Assembly (NCBI GenBank): GCA_000827495.1
Contig: KN817528.1
Span: 372,001-436,000 of the forward strand
Source: Hypholoma sublateritium FD-334 SS-4
Taxonomy: Eukaryota > Basidiomycota > Agaricomycetes > Agaricales > Strophariaceae
Length of the DNA stretch: 64,000 bases
Direction: 5' to 3'
Both the position numbers and the translations under genes were made by a program. The notes under the pieces were generated by a model. It made no database searches. It saw nothing but the letters and a program-made list of their open reading frames with translations, and was not told the origin of the DNA. Below, one piece after another: positions 24,736-37,176 of the stretch. Position 1 is the stretch's first letter, and the number at the start of each line of letters is the position of its first letter.

Positions 24736-26520
24736 ATGGCTTCTGGTTCTAGTGGTGGACCACTGAGGTTAATTATCGATGATAATTCTGGAATCTTGCA
24801 ATACGGTCCCCAAGAATGGACGTTTCTTACGTACCCTCAATGGTACGCTGGAGGAGCAACGTTTCCGGTATTCGCTATGCCAGGCGCGACGAACACTTCA
24901 AGTACTGATCCGATGGGATCATTTTCCTTGACATTCGAAGGTTAGTACGCGATTTTTAACGACATTTATTGTCTATATTGATGTTGTTTGGTCGAAGGAA
25001 CCTCCATCGCTTTTGTTGGAAACACACCTGCACCACCTTCTCTGCAATCTTTCTTGATCACTATTGATGGAAATGCTCAATATCAAAGCTCATGTGGAGA
25101 TTTAACTCCCCCATCATATATGCAATGGTATCAATCGCCACTTCTGGCTGAAGGGACCCACACCATTGTGGTGGACCAGATAGCTGGTACATCCGTGGAT
25201 TACGCTATCGTCACTGCCGGCTTAAATACCCCTTTGATTGGGATGACAGCCATCGTTGACAATGATGACCCCAGCGTCCAATTTACTGGCGATTGGATGC
25301 GAAATACGGACCAATTTGACTCTGGCAGCGTTCCAGATGGCTTACCTTACAGAAACAGCACTCATCGATCTTCGACCCCTGGAGATACCGCCCTTTTTCG
25401 TTTTCAAGGTGTGTCGCCTTTCTCATCTTGGCAGAATTTTCTAGATTAAAGGTACTAGGGACCTCACTCGCAATCTATGGCATATTCTCTTGGTTCAACA
25501 CCGGGATACTTTCTGTAACATACGACCTTGATGGAGATGTCACACCTCAGACGTATACTGCCACTACGACCTCGCCAGAATATTTATCGTACCAAGGAGA
25601 TTCTCCCAACTTTCCTTTCATGCTTTATGAGAATATCCCAGCCGGGGAACATACTCTGACTATTACCGTCACGCGCTGCATCAACCAGACATTCACTCTC
25701 GACTATCTCACGTATTCGCCCTCATTTCCAACCCTTCTAGAAAGTGGGAATTTATCGGACCCGATTTCCACAGTTTCTGCGCAGCCGACAGCAACGATAG
25801 CGATACCTACCACTATCTCCACTTCGATAAAAGCCTCGATATCGACTACACCGATCAGTCCCGCAAGTTCCCCGGCATCCTCCCCTGCCACTGGCAGTTC
25901 GGGAAAAGGGAACGGCATGCTTGCTATTCCAGGGCTTGTCATTATTCTTGTTGCCATCGTGTTCTTATTACTGGGTACCATTGCATTATATTTGTGGTTT
26001 CGACTTCAGCGTTCAAGAATGCATTCATTAGAAGCAAGATTTGCACCAAACTCTAACAATCCTTCTTCAGCTCGTAAGTGGAACTCAGTTAGCCTGACGC
26101 TCGCCTGCCACTTGGACTAACAAATTCGAATTAGCCGTCAAGGCAGGCGTAAGACCTTTGCCTCCCTTGCCAAGCCAGGTAGCGAGATATTTACCTCTTA
26201 CAAGCAGCCCGACAGTAGTTCCCTTTCCTAGAGATGGGGTCTTTGTGGACAACTATAGGTCCTTTCCTATCGACACCGCCGGGCAATTGATACCTTCAGA
26301 ATGGTCGCATAGTCAAGTCAATGCTCCCACTGTTCCAAGGGCACAAAAGACAAGAAAACAGGGCTTCGCAGTGCTCGCCCCTTTGAGACGAGCTCCGCCA
26401 CTACACTCAAATAATGCACTAGGACTCGGGGCTCCCCCACCGCGGCGGTCAAACCCACCTGCATATTCAACCGCCCTGTGCCGGAAAGATTCCAATATTA
26501 CTACCCCACTATTGACCTGA
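24736..26520 (+). CDS. single-pass membrane protein with two beta-sandwich-like repeats
   Basis: Not assigned to a named family; the layout is common in Agaricomycetes. The ATG at 24736 gives MASGSSGG. Introns 24941-24997, about 25409-25457 and about 26073-26134 join in frame. The extracellular part has two similar modules. Each has a W-x-NT or W-YAGG type start, a central G-TSIA-FVGN or G-TSLAIYGIF strand, and YxxDG-type calcium/carbohydrate-like loops (for example TYDLDGDVTPQTY). A Ser/Thr/Pro-rich stalk (about residues 330-375) leads to one transmembrane helix (LAIPGLVIILVAIVFLLLGTIALYLWF, written here as LAIPGLVIILVAIVFLLLGT). The cytosolic tail is proline-rich (VRPLPPLPS, GAPPPRRSNPPAY), suggesting SH3 or WW binding. 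No classical signal peptide is visible after the chosen ATG, so the helix may act as a signal anchor. A sensor or adhesion role is only inferred. Confidence 0.78.
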
Positions 26521-26888
26521 TTAGCTACTATCTACTATGCTAATGTAAAATGGACTACAAAGGGTCACTCTTTGATTCTACTAAACATCACTATACTATT
26601 CAACTGTGAGCAATTGCTTTCTGAACGGTACTATTGCTATCACTGCATTTACTGTATCATGAACCAGGCATTGCTGGGCATATAGATGTCACTGGTTGTG
26701 ATTCCTGTGCAAACTAACTTTTAAGAGCAGAACAAATATGGGCATTATGGTACATTATGAGGGGGAATGTGGGACCTGCTTAAAAATAACATGTAGAGGA
26801 CGATCTGATATGCAACAGAAGTATAGAACGGACATAGCAAATTGATGAAAAGGGATTAAAAGTGAGTGAGTCTAAGAGGATGTTGACG

Positions 26889-29800
26889 CTATGAAGACGA
26901 CCTCGAAGACCGAATCAAATCTGTAAAGTATTTCCGGAAACTTTTGCTGTCTAAATCCCGTAGCTTGGTGGTAAAATCTAGGGCGGTCTCTTGGGGCCAG
27001 TTTTGCGACGGAAGGAAAACATTAAGAAAGAAGTTGAATGATTCAGTTCCCCTGCTTTTGCAGATTGTCTGGAGGAGATTGGCGACCTCATGTAAGACCT
27101 GGAGTGAAAGAGTCACTGAATTGGTCAAAGATAGCATTCCGATAGATGTACTCACAACAGCCATTTGCCCGTCCTTAAAGTTGAAATTGGGCATGGACGG
27201 GACTCTGAATGCCGTTGGGACCAACCGCTCGTAAATGAAACGTTCGAATCCCGGCAAGCTTTCTATCCCTTCTTCATTCCCTGAGGCCACATTCTCTGAT
27301 GACTGGCCCCAGACGGTGACACACCGATTCAAGAATGTCAATGCCGCCTTTTCGCTTGCAGGGTCCGAGACATCTTCTGCTAGTTGTTGCATCGACTGGA
27401 TTAGATTCTCAAAGCTGGCGGAGTTCCCTAGAAAAAATGAAATGAGTCTAACGTCCCGAGCGTGGAAATGAAAGAAGACATACGTTCTGATATGAAAATC
27501 CCTTGCAACTTAGATGCCATGATGCTGTTCAAGAGGGTAAGGTATGCCTTTTTCGTTTCGACATGGGCGCGTTGATCGTCCGTCCCAGTAATTGGTTGTG
27601 ACAGGAGATCATGTATATGACTGCTCAATGGACTGATTAACTGGTCCAGTACGTCGAACATGTCTTTCTAAGAATGCGTGACCTGGTCATTACAAGCGTC
27701 GCAATTGGGTACACAAAACTTACGTTTAGTTTATGAATGAGGAGACCGATGAAGTTCATGAAGTCAACAAGTTCTGAAGGTTCGAAATGCGCAAGCAAGT
27801 TGCTCATCAATGGAGGAATGAAATGAGTGACGGTGGGTCCAGCAGTGGCAAGAATGCGGGCGAACGCAAATCGAGTCTACGTGGATCATTCAATATAACT
27901 GGGAAAGAAAAAAACTGTATAAACTCACAGCGTCTCGGATGGGCTTGAAGATATTCATCGCCTCCAAACACACTAAGATAGCTTGTGCCATCTGCGTGAA
28001 TACGTCTAATGGGGGGAGAATATAGTCTGCGTGGAGGACAGGGGGGTAATCGGGGAATCCTTTAGCGATGTTCCCGAGAGCCATGACGATGTGGTGGACC
28101 TTGACAATCGGGAGGAGGTCTGAAGGACCTTGTGTCCTGAACGCTTGGAAGTTAAAGGAGAGATCATCCATGAGGGGTTTTACGAGAGATAGCAGTACAC
28201 TGGATTGCTGCGTAGGGGTTTTGTATATCAGAGAGCATAGGATGCCAATGGTTTCAAAAAGATATAACTGGGAATCGAAGGTCGAATTCTGGATGGCCTC
28301 TGTTAAGAGATCAATCTCCGGCTCTTCTTCTTCGGGTATTTCGGCAGTGATAACCAACAAGTCGCGAATACTGTCAATGATGGTGGTGCAAATTTCCACT
28401 GGTATCTCATTGCGCAGGTCCTTGATGAATCGATGGAAAAGATAAAACATGCGAGATCGATACTGCGAATTTTTGTTATGTAGGCCACTGAAATGTAGGT
28501 TAAAAAGGGCGGCGCTAAGTCAACATGCAACGGAAGTAACACACCGAGTATCTACCATGGCCTCCAGTGTCGGTATAATGCACTCTTTTCGGACCTTGAA
28601 GAAATCACTGTACCGAGAGACAGTTTCGAAAAATTGAAGTGCGACTGCTCGGTTGGGATATGACGCGATACCAGATTGTACCAACGAGAATAACATCTCC
28701 CCATGAGGTGTTAACGGATATTCTGAGTAGTCGGTAGTTTTCCGCCTATCTCTATCCACAGCGGGAGCCTGACAAAATGCAGCGCGACCTTTTCCACCAG
28801 CTGAAGCTTATGTTAGAATAAACTCGAGAGAGAGCGAAAAGGCCCATACTTTTGTTGATCTCCCCAAAAATGTAGACTAGGTAGACACCAAGTTCGGCGT
28901 CATTCCACTTGACTGTGGTGCCAGACTGATATGCCGCAATCGTATTCAGAGCAAGAGTACGAACGGCGTCTGTCACAAGATCCTGGTCAATTGACAAAAT
29001 GGAATCTAAGAAGACGCGCAAATCCTAAAACAGTTTCAATAATCCGCGCTCGAAACCGGTTGCCAAGGACTCGCCTTGCGCATCTTGTCAAATTCTGCGA
29101 TATCATCTTCGTCTGCATCTTCGGGATCGGGATCTTCGCCCCATTTCATTTTGATAAGGATAACTTGAAGCAAAGATGTAAGAAATGATCGTTTTGATTC
29201 ATCTAGAGGTTCTGTAGATATTTTCCGGGTGCGTTTGTACTAATGATGGTTTTAGAGCCAACACACTTGATATAAAGTATCACTCACGCCAGCTAGAATA
29301 ACCTGTAACAGTGGAAACACTGTCGAACAAGTATCATCATAGTCGTCTGCCAAGAATCGGAGCATTGCTGGCTGGATCTGTAGGAGATAGTTCGTTGCTT
29401 CTGTTCGAATTTCCTCGTTTGAGCATTCCTATAGAGCAAGAATTAGCGGCACGCGACATTTACAGGTCGTGCGACCACTTACATCAATCAATTTAGCCAG
29501 TTCTTGTCCAAGAACATTCAAAAGCTTCCCCAAAGCTTCCCTGTATGACTCCTCTCCTTCATCTGTGTCTTCTCCGCGTTCAATTTGTTGAGTGCGGGTT
29601 TTTGTTTCTAGCGCGTCAAGGACCTGACCAAGAGACAGGACTTTGAGAAGCTGCAGTTTGTCGCTGGGTTCTTTCAGCCCTTTTGATACGATTCGGAGAA
29701 GTGCTACTGATGTAGCCAGCCGGATCGGCAGGGACGAATCAGCAAGCAGAGTGAATAGCAGTGGTACCGTAGTTGGCGTGACCGTAAGATTAATATCGAT

Positions 29801-30818
29801 CCACCCTGTTTTTACGTTCAGCCTGCGTATCACACGAAGCGTTGGACATGTACTCACCTACGTACGAACCAAATGTTCGCACACCCCAATCCACTACCTC
29901 GATAGCGTGATCCAGCTCCTTCGGCTCAGTCGCAGCGTTGGGATTTTTTCGGAGCTCTTCCATGCGTTTCGCGCCCTCCGAAACAATGGTAAGCACTGCC
30001 TCATTAATTCTCGAGGCGTCCCGATCTCTCACGCCATCGCGCACTTTGCCATCGCGGGTATGCCTGGCGGCGCTGAAGGAACGCGCGGACTTGATGATCT
30101 GGTCCGCGACCTCGCCCGAGATCTCCAAGACGATGTGGAAGAACAGAAGCGAGACATGGCGATTAAATCCTTTTTGTGCATTCTGTTCTGAGGGCTGGAT
30201 GAAGGTGAACAGATCGGAGAAGAACGTTGGCCACTGCTCGTCGTAAGTGCACAGAAAGAATAACGTGAGGGTATGTGAGAACTTGTTGCGCAGGACTGGA
30301 CAGATGTCAGCGAAGGATCAGAGTTAAAGAGGGCCACACGCACACGGGGCATCTGCTTCTGCGGCACCTAGGACATATTCGGATTGGATGTACGAAATTA
30401 AAGTTTGTTGGATTGTCGAGAACGACTCATCGTCAAATCGTTCGAACCTAGCATAGTGCGTAAGTTACAGTGGTCTGAGTATGACACAAACCTGAAGGTT
30501 AATCGATGCAAAAATATAGCAAGAATCAATGGACCGAGTCATATACCGCGTCTCCCTCGAACATGCCACATGCCACACTCACCGATTGTCCAAGAACTCG
30601 TCCAGCACACGCAGAGCAAAGAATCGCGCCTGAGACGGGTACTTCCTCGTCCCATCCGCATTCTGATCAACGAAAAGCTTCAGGGCAATGCGCCAAGTTT
30701 CATTGGCGTTCTGCTGAATGGTCGAGACATAAGCAAGTGCTTGCTGGTGCAGCTGGATCTGCGTATGATCAAAGGCTATGGAGATGGCCTGGACAATACG
30801 ATCAATTTCTTGGTCCAT
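26889..30818 (-). CDS. LOS1: exportin-T, tRNA nuclear exporter
   Basis: A karyopherin-beta family receptor that carries mature tRNA out of the nucleus with Ran-GTP. The start at 30818 gives MDQEIDRIVQAISIAF, then an importin-beta/Xpo1-like N-terminal region: LHQQALAYVSTIQQN, ALKLFVDQN, QARFFALRVLDEFL and, after an intron, DDESFSTIQQTLISYIQSEYV. Downstream exons give DEQWPTFFSDLFTFIQ, SLLFFHIVLEISGEVADQII and a long run of HEAT-like helices (VDWGVRTFGSYVG, VPLLFTLLADSSLPIRLATS). They continue through GEDTDEGEESYREALGKLL to the last block, ending near RSSSS at 26889. About ten exons and about 1,050-1,100 residues, the usual Los1/XPOT size. Its 3' end meets the plus-strand surface-protein gene tail to tail with about 370 bases between. 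Confidence 0.88.
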
Positions 30819-31159
30819 AATGACACGTATATTCGAGCTCGCGCTCTACAGAGATGTAATGGGGAACCAGAAGAATAGGGAAAAAGTTGAAAAATCACTG
30901 GTGAGTCGGTGATCGTTTCTGATCATTAGGACACGAAGTGCACGTGGCTAAGGCCATTTGTCTCCGGCCCGTCTCGTTTCCTCCGTACCCAGTGGTGAAG
31001 CCGTGCGTAGCCTACAGACCTACATATGACGGAAATCGATTATGTATATTTATAAGTATTGGAGAGGTACGCCGCGTACTAATTGCGTACTAATGTTCAA
31101 AAAATATTGTGAAAAACGAAAGGAAAGCCGTCAAGAGGCCATTCTAAGTATTTGAATGT

Positions 31160-32734
31160 CTAGAATTGAAGCACAAAAATGTCGCCTGTGTGTACACCCA
31201 CCCATACCTTGCCTGTGGCTTCTTCGAAGTACAGAGAGCGGCATGTATGCGGTTCAAACGGAAGGGCCAGGTCCGGGGGTGCCAATGGTGCAATCATCGC
31301 TTTTGCGTTGACTGTATCCGAGAATGACCCTCGCATTAATTGATAGTCATCCAAGTTCCACCGATGCGAGAGCCATACCGCGCGCATGCCTGTCTTTCCG
31401 AAGCAGGTTGGATCGAGAGTGACATTGGGTGGCATGTTGAAAGCAAGGGCGGGTTTCCAATCGTCGAAAGCAAGGTTTCGAGCAGAGATATCGATGGGAA
31501 ATCGAAAAATATCGGCTACTCCTTCGTGTGAAGTCGAGAACGGTAGGTGCGCAACCATGACAGTGAATGAGGTCAGAGGCGACCGGTATATGGGCTCCGG
31601 GGAGATGTAAATTTCTACGTTCCGGATTCGAATAGTCTTGTAGTCAATGATTGATGCAGCCCAGTCTTCGCAGGTATCTTTTCCTGTCCATGAAGAGAAT
31701 ATCCTTTTGGGAAGCTCGCGTACATGGACTTTAATTCGCTGTGCAGATACTCCAACAATTACGATGTGCGGAGAGTATAATTTGAATAGCATCCGCGATG
31801 CCTCAAATGCCTAATAGATGTAAGAACAGGTTTGAAGCGGACATGTCAACGCACCGATAATATTGGGGAGTCCATGATGATGGTGGCATTGGTCAGAATG
31901 TTATATAGAAGAATCTGGTGGAGTGGCTGGTTAACGAGATTTACAATGGCAGCAGCGACAATTGTCCCAGATATCTGAGTGTAGTAGAACACTGCGGTAC
32001 GTTCAATCCTCTGGCTGCTCATAAGGTAAGGTACACCAAGGGAGTGTTCATTGGTCTCGTGGCCCTTGAGATTAATTTGGTAAATGGTCAACTGCCTGAT
32101 AACGATAAAATGCCGGTTAAAGATACGAGGTAGTGCAGCTCACCCTTTGGTTTTATCCGTTTGCGATGCTCCGAGGACAGAAATAACTGCAACATGACCG
32201 CCTTCCTCTCGAAAGGCGGCTTCGAAGGTAAATGCATTCTCCGACTCAATCCGAATGACACAAGAAGGTGTGTCTTTGCTCAGCCGCCAGACGCAAATAT
32301 TGATCAAATTATTGCGGATGCGATGTGAAGTGACGAGCCAGCTAGATCCAAGGGGCTGCATGGCGACTACCATATGAGGCTCAGACTGGAGCTTGCTGAT
32401 TGACAAAACATGGGCAGTTGGCCGCAGCCAATTTTCATGGAGTCTCAAGGCGCGCCTGGTAATGGCCTGGAGCTCTACTGCAGGGATGCTACGTAGCCTA
32501 CCGTCCCGAGAAGACGACATATCCATAGGGAGGTCGTGTCTGATGTGATGCCAGACATAGTCGGAGAATGCAAATGCGTGGAGAACACGACATGTCTGCG
32601 TGGAAGTCGTGTCACCGGCTGCGGAACCCGTTTGTCGTGCTGCGCACCTGGATAAGATTAAGAAAATCCCTGGGTTCTAGTTGCGTGCAAATATGAATAA
32701 GGATATCGTGTGGGAGGTCTATGAGCGCGAGCAT
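31160..32734 (-). CDS. F-box protein, Agaricomycete type
   Basis: Likely substrate receptor of an SCF (CUL1-Skp1) ubiquitin ligase. The start at 32734 gives MLALIDLPHDILIHICTQLE followed by PRDFLNLIQ, a clear F-box. An intron (GTGCGC...CAG) follows, then TCRVLHAFAFSDYVWHHI. The body (EENWLRPTAH region onward) lacks leucine-rich repeats. It has beta-strand-like, WD-like patterns such as SWLVTSHRIRNNLINICVWR and GKVWVGVHTGDIFVLQF at the C-terminus, so a degenerate beta-propeller is possible. Introns lie near 32130 and about 31800-31860. Length about 480 residues. This domain layout (short F-box start, no classical repeats) is very common in mushroom genomes. It is divergent from the next gene with about 114 bases between start codons. 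Targets are unknown. Confidence 0.8.
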
Positions 32735-32848
32735 AATATGGGAGAATGATAAGGAATCACTGTGATGTGACTGGTAAGGTTATCAAAGGTTTGTGACTTG
32801 CCGTGTATAAGACGGGTTACCTCCGCTTTCGTGCCTTCATCTCACACC
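32735..32848. promoter_or_regulatory. compact divergent promoter
   Basis: About 114 bases between the ATG of the minus-strand F-box gene (32734) and the ATG at 32849. It must hold both core promoters, unless leaders overlap the coding regions. Confidence 0.4.
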
Positions 32849-35332
32849 ATGAACCTTTCTCCAGGCATTCCTCCACATCCATCCGCTATGTCTGAGCTGG
32901 ATAGCCTCTCCGACTCTGACTGGCTCGATATCGCTAGCGGTCGTGATTCCGATGACAATGACTCCCTTAGCGAACAGGACAGCGATCGCGACGAGATGAG
33001 CTCCTTACCTCGCTCTCGCCGTTCCTCTATCAGCAACGAGGACTCGATGAGTAGCGACGTTGAAGCTTGGGAGGGATTCGTCTCTGATAGTGGCGAAGCT
33101 GTTGTCGGCATGTATCCTGTGCCACTTCCTTCTCCCCTCGGGGCTGAGCCAATTGCACTAGGGGACATCCCAGATAACACTTCAGTTGCAGATCCAGCCT
33201 TATCAGACGAAGAGCGACGAGTCAAGGAGGCCCTCGACCAAAGCTTTGTCGGGACATTGAACTCTTCTCGCTCCAGCGCTCATACTTCTATCCGCGACCT
33301 CCGCTTGTCGTTTCCTGATCCATTAACCAGCTCTCGCAATGACTTGAATAGATCTTACGAAACTGTTTCCTCTCCTACAGAGACGGTAGACGCCTCAGCC
33401 GAGGATGACACAAACGTGCCGGAACTTGTCGCGCCAATTGTGGTACCTCCGCAGCTCGAGGATCCGGGCTTGTTTACTACACCCGTGGTCCAGCATCAGC
33501 ACCAGGAGGCCCCAATAATTGAACATAAGGAAGCGCTTGAAATAGTCCTCTATGGCTCATCTTCCGAGATTAAGTGGAAGTTCCTCCAGGAATTAATCGA
33601 GAAAGCAGCGATGTCATCGGGTCACGTCCTGACCGACAGTCTCCACGAAAGCACCCAAACCCAGAGTCTTTCTTTACTCAGCCCTTCCGGGAGCCATGCT
33701 CCATTCTTCGATATCATCGATGTCAGTGATAGAACTACTGAACGTGCCAAACTTGAAACCGTAAGCATTATTGCAACGGGTCTTTTCTTCTCGCTTTCAT
33801 ACTACCTTTTCATTTTTTGTTAGGACATTTTCGTCTCCCTTGAACGGCCTTCTTTGGCAATTGTTTATTTACCAGCTGCCCAGCTCCCCGACTTATCCTG
33901 GCACTCTTCATATCTCCCTGTAATTGTTCCCTCAGTCGGCATCATAGATCGGGAGCTCGCGTTACAAGCAGCAGAAGACGATTGGGATCTTCTTTCAGTT
34001 CCTTCTAACCGTACGCTGAATCTGGGATACGGCGAATCACCTATCCTTGATGCCAACGAGCTCGCAAATATCGATTCTACTCGTGTCTACGAAGCACTAC
34101 GCAGCATTGGCCACGATAGTAAGAAGATTACTACCTCTAAAGCGCTGACGGAGCAAGTGAAGTCGATGAATGCTGTGACTCTGTAAGATATCTCGCTTTT
34201 TTCTTCTATATAATGTACTTATTTAATCTCTAGGTTTGCTCTAATGTCCATCATCATGGGCTTTGCGTTCAATACGAGCTTCCGTTCGTCGACGCCGACG
34301 CCAACTCCTACGGTCAACATTCAGTCCCCCAACGCAGGCCACATCTGGAACTTCTTTTCCCCGCAGCCCAACCGCTCTATTCTAGCTCCGCTAAATGGGA
34401 ACCAGCAATCTAAGAGCGGTTCGAGTGGCAGCAGCCTCAGCGCTACGTTATCTCTCAAGGACATGGCTCTCTCGGTGTTTAATCCTGGAAGCACATCCTT
34501 ATCTGTGACATCTCCACCCTCCGCCAAGAGTCTCAGCATTTCCAGCACCACTACGAACGCCATCGCGAAGATAACCACAACCAGTCCCACCACGAAATGC
34601 CGTCACTGCGAGAGCAATGTCTCCTCCGCCGACAAACCTAGCACATCCACCGATCTAGCTCCAGTCCCCACTTCTCTTACTCCGAGCATCTATGTGCGAC
34701 CATCCGGCTCTGTTATTTCCCATCCCGGGTCCGCATCTACCATTCTTCTTGCCGGAGCCGATCGGGCCGGGGGCATCTCGAAGTCCATTGTCGTCCCTGT
34801 TGCCTCCGCTGCGGCGAACATTAACCTCAACTCAGTCACCGAGGCCCTCGATGCCACCACCAAAGCGCTCGCGGAGGCCGTTGGAAACGACCTCGCAGAG
34901 CTCGCAGAGGCCGCCGACGAGCTGTTTGTGAGCCTTCGCGAGCAGACGGACCATGTCATTCGACAGTCGAAGGGCAAGGCGCGCGCCTTTGGTGAACAGA
35001 TCCAGAACTTGAACGAGGAGTTTGCGAGCAGGAACGAACGCGCGAAGAGGCGAGCGAAGGAATTGAAGAAGAAAGGCGAGGAGATGGTGCGGGGGGCGAC
35101 CAACGAGTTCAAGAAGCGGACCACAAGGGCGAAGAAGAGGGCGCGGGCGTTGAAGAAGAGTGTGGTGGATGGGAGCACGGAGGCCTGGAAGACCTATGAG
35201 AATTCGCAGGCCGACTGGGAAAGCGCTCTATCTGGGAGAAAGCAAGCTAGGAAGGACAAGGAGAACGCCGGCGCTCAACCGCATGGGTGCCACAAGAAGA
35301 TGAAGAGGGCCAGTGCGAACATGTGTGTCTGA
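32849..35332 (+). CDS. acidic disordered protein with C-terminal charged coiled coil
   Basis: Not recognised. The ATG at 32849 (MNLSPGIPPHP) is preferred to an upstream in-frame TTG. Three exons: to about 33760, about 33824-34183, then from about 34234. The N-terminal 170 residues are Ser/Asp/Glu-rich and low in complexity (SELDSLSDSDWLD, SRRSSISNEDSMSSD), fitting a phosphorylated, disordered region. The middle has a folded-looking segment (LEIVLYGSSSEIKWKFLQELI, shortened here to SSSEIKWKFLQELI; then FVSLERPSLAIVYLPAAQLP and LLSVPSNRTLNLGYG). A short hydrophobic piece (FALMSIIMGFAFNTSF) begins exon 3. The C-terminal 130 residues are an Ala/Lys/Arg/Glu-rich helix with heptad character (EALDATTKALAEAVGN, RAKRRAKELKKKGEEM). 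About 780 residues. The single hydrophobic segment between a soluble N-terminus and the coiled coil could be a membrane anchor; this is inference. Confidence 0.75.
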
Positions 35333-35802
35333 TCCCCCTTTTTATATGTCTAGACAGCGGATTCGCTAGCGCTTCACCACTCACTGTACATTCACTCTGC
35401 CGTTCTTCGTTTTGGTCACGGCAATAGTTTCATTATATCTATACAAATTCATAACTTGACATAAGTAAATAACAGACTATGTATGTATGTATCGTTGGTG
35501 TATCGAGGATTCAATGTAAACTTAAATAATTGTATGAATCTGGCGATTTAAGAAAGCTCAGACAGCGGGCTCGGAAGCGATGAAAGACTCACCCGAAGTG
35601 CAATTTGACTGTGATAATTGATGTCCATCAAAAGTTGACGTTGACGTTGAAACGTTGAAGACTCGGAGGTCGAGTCGGCAAGAGGTCGGGTACTTTTTAG
35701 TTGTGGCACCCAGTGACCCAAGTGCTCACCGCTCAGTTTTAAAACTATGGCACCCATCATCCTTCCATCGTTCTCTACTCCCATCCACGAAAAGTTGCTT
35801 AT
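35333..35802. other. intergenic
   Basis: No gene seen. A short repeat of TTGACG/GTTGAA units (about 35634-35660) precedes the F-box gene and recurs before its broken copy (37670-37690). Confidence 0.5.
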
Positions 35803-37176
35803 ATGAACCCTCGATTTCCACCGGAAATATTCGACTTGTTCATTGGCGCTCTTGCAGCCGATCACCAGAATCCAACAAGAATCGCATCTCTCAAATCATG
35901 TTCTCTAGTGTCGAAATCGTTCAGCTACTCCGCACGGATCCACATATTCTCCACGATTGTGTACCGGGGTTTCACTCTGGACAGGGTCATCGTCCCCATG
36001 AAGATGAACGTCCTGGACGCGTTGCGGATGGCCATAGAGCGTGATTCACACCTTGCCGCAAATGTTCGCCGTTTCGAAATACACTTGCGCCATAAGTTTG
36101 AGCGGGACTCCGGGGAAACTATCGAAGGGATACGGGCCGCGCGAACATGTCTCACCAGAATTACGCGCGCGTTGGTACGTGCGGCGAAGCAGCATCCAAG
36201 TGGGAGCAAATTGGACACCATGCAACTTGAGGCGTCGGGGCAGCACGCTCCCGTCCCCGACTTTTCCCAATTCTGGCGCGCACTAGGCCGGTCGTACACG
36301 ATCACCACACTGAACCTCCGCTGCATCCCCTCATTTCCGATTCATTTCTTTATTCGAGCTCTGCCCTGCCTACAGAAGCTGGAAATCTGGCGCTGCGATT
36401 TGATATGGAGCCCGGAGCTTCCGAGCTTGTTAAACAGTAACGAACAAGAGTTGGCTTGCCCGCTAGAACTCTACGTGGATATTTCTATGGCTCTATTCTA
36501 CCAGAAGCCAGAGTACGGGATAGTAGATAATCTCCGAAGGCTACTCAGCAAGCTCGAAACACTTCAATTCCGGTCGCAGCGCTCTCACAGCATGGTCCAC
36601 GCGAATATCATCAAGCTCTGCAAGTCCTCGCTCAGGGCCCTTACACTGTACGTCCCGTCTCCATCACACCTTTATTTTATTTTGACTGCCTGCTCAAGCA
36701 CCGCCGACGTGAACTTTCTTGAAAACCTCCCGGTTTCCCAGCTACTCCCCACCCTCAATTTGGGCACCCTCAGTGATCTGCAGAGCCTATCGTTCGAGAT
36801 ACATCGGTGCATTTTGCACTGTCGGTCCTGGGTAAAGGTGATCTCCGAGCTGTTGATACGCGCCAGCACCACGCAAATCAAGGCCATCAGCATACACATA
36901 TTTCCCGTTGCGGCGTCTAAATCATACGCCTCAGAAATCACCCCCCGAGAATACCAAGAGGACGATGAAGCCTGGCAGATGTTGGATGCTGCCCTTGTAC
37001 GCCCTGAGTTCTCAGCCCTCCGCACGGTCGACGTTCGGTTTTTCTGGCCGTGGCTTGAGAATGAGGTACCTCCTGATGCTTTTCTACCGTGGACCTCTTT
37101 TCGACCCACATTGCCATTATTATATGCTACATTGAGTGAATCACTGCGTATCAAACATTGCCACAAGTCTGGCTAA
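35803..37176 (+). CDS. F-box-like protein (family 1, intact copy)
   Basis: The ATG at 35803 gives MNPRFPPEIFDLFIGALAAD followed by HQNPTRIASLKSCSLVSKSF, an Agaricomycete F-box-like N-terminus of the type seen in many mushroom proteins. The rest is LRR-like in spacing (LNLRCIPSFPIHFFIRALPC, QKLEIWRCDLIW, LETLQFRSQ) and ends near residue 457. The frame is open throughout. However, a 51-base segment (36648-36698, GTACGT...TCAAG) has good intron borders and is a multiple of three, so the protein may be 440 residues with ALTL joined to TADVNF. The broken paralog at 37942 has an intron with stops at the same place, which supports splicing. Likely an SCF adaptor; targets are unknown. Confidence 0.8.
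   Translation: MNPRFPPEIFDLFIGALAADHQNPTRIASLKSCSLVSKSFSYSARIHIFSTIVYRGFTLDRVIVPMKMNVLDALRMAIERDSHLAANVRRFEIHLRHKFERDSGETIEGIRAARTCLTRITRALVRAAKQHPSGSKLDTMQLEASGQHAPVPDFSQFWRALGRSYTITTLNLRCIPSFPIHFFIRALPCLQKLEIWRCDLIWSPELPSLLNSNEQELACPLELYVDISMALFYQKPEYGIVDNLRRLLSKLETLQFRSQRSHSMVHANIIKLCKSSLRALTLYVPSPSHLYFILTACSSTADVNFLENLPVSQLLPTLNLGTLSDLQSLSFEIHRCILHCRSWVKVISELLIRASTTQIKAISIHIFPVAASKSYASEITPREYQEDDEAWQMLDAALVRPEFSALRTVDVRFFWPWLENEVPPDAFLPWTSFRPTLPLLYATLSESLRIKHCHKSG

Noticed and set aside
21273..37176. CUL3 and nearby F-box genes as one ligase cluster
   Set aside because: CUL3 works with BTB proteins, F-box proteins with CUL1; nearness alone is no evidence of function.
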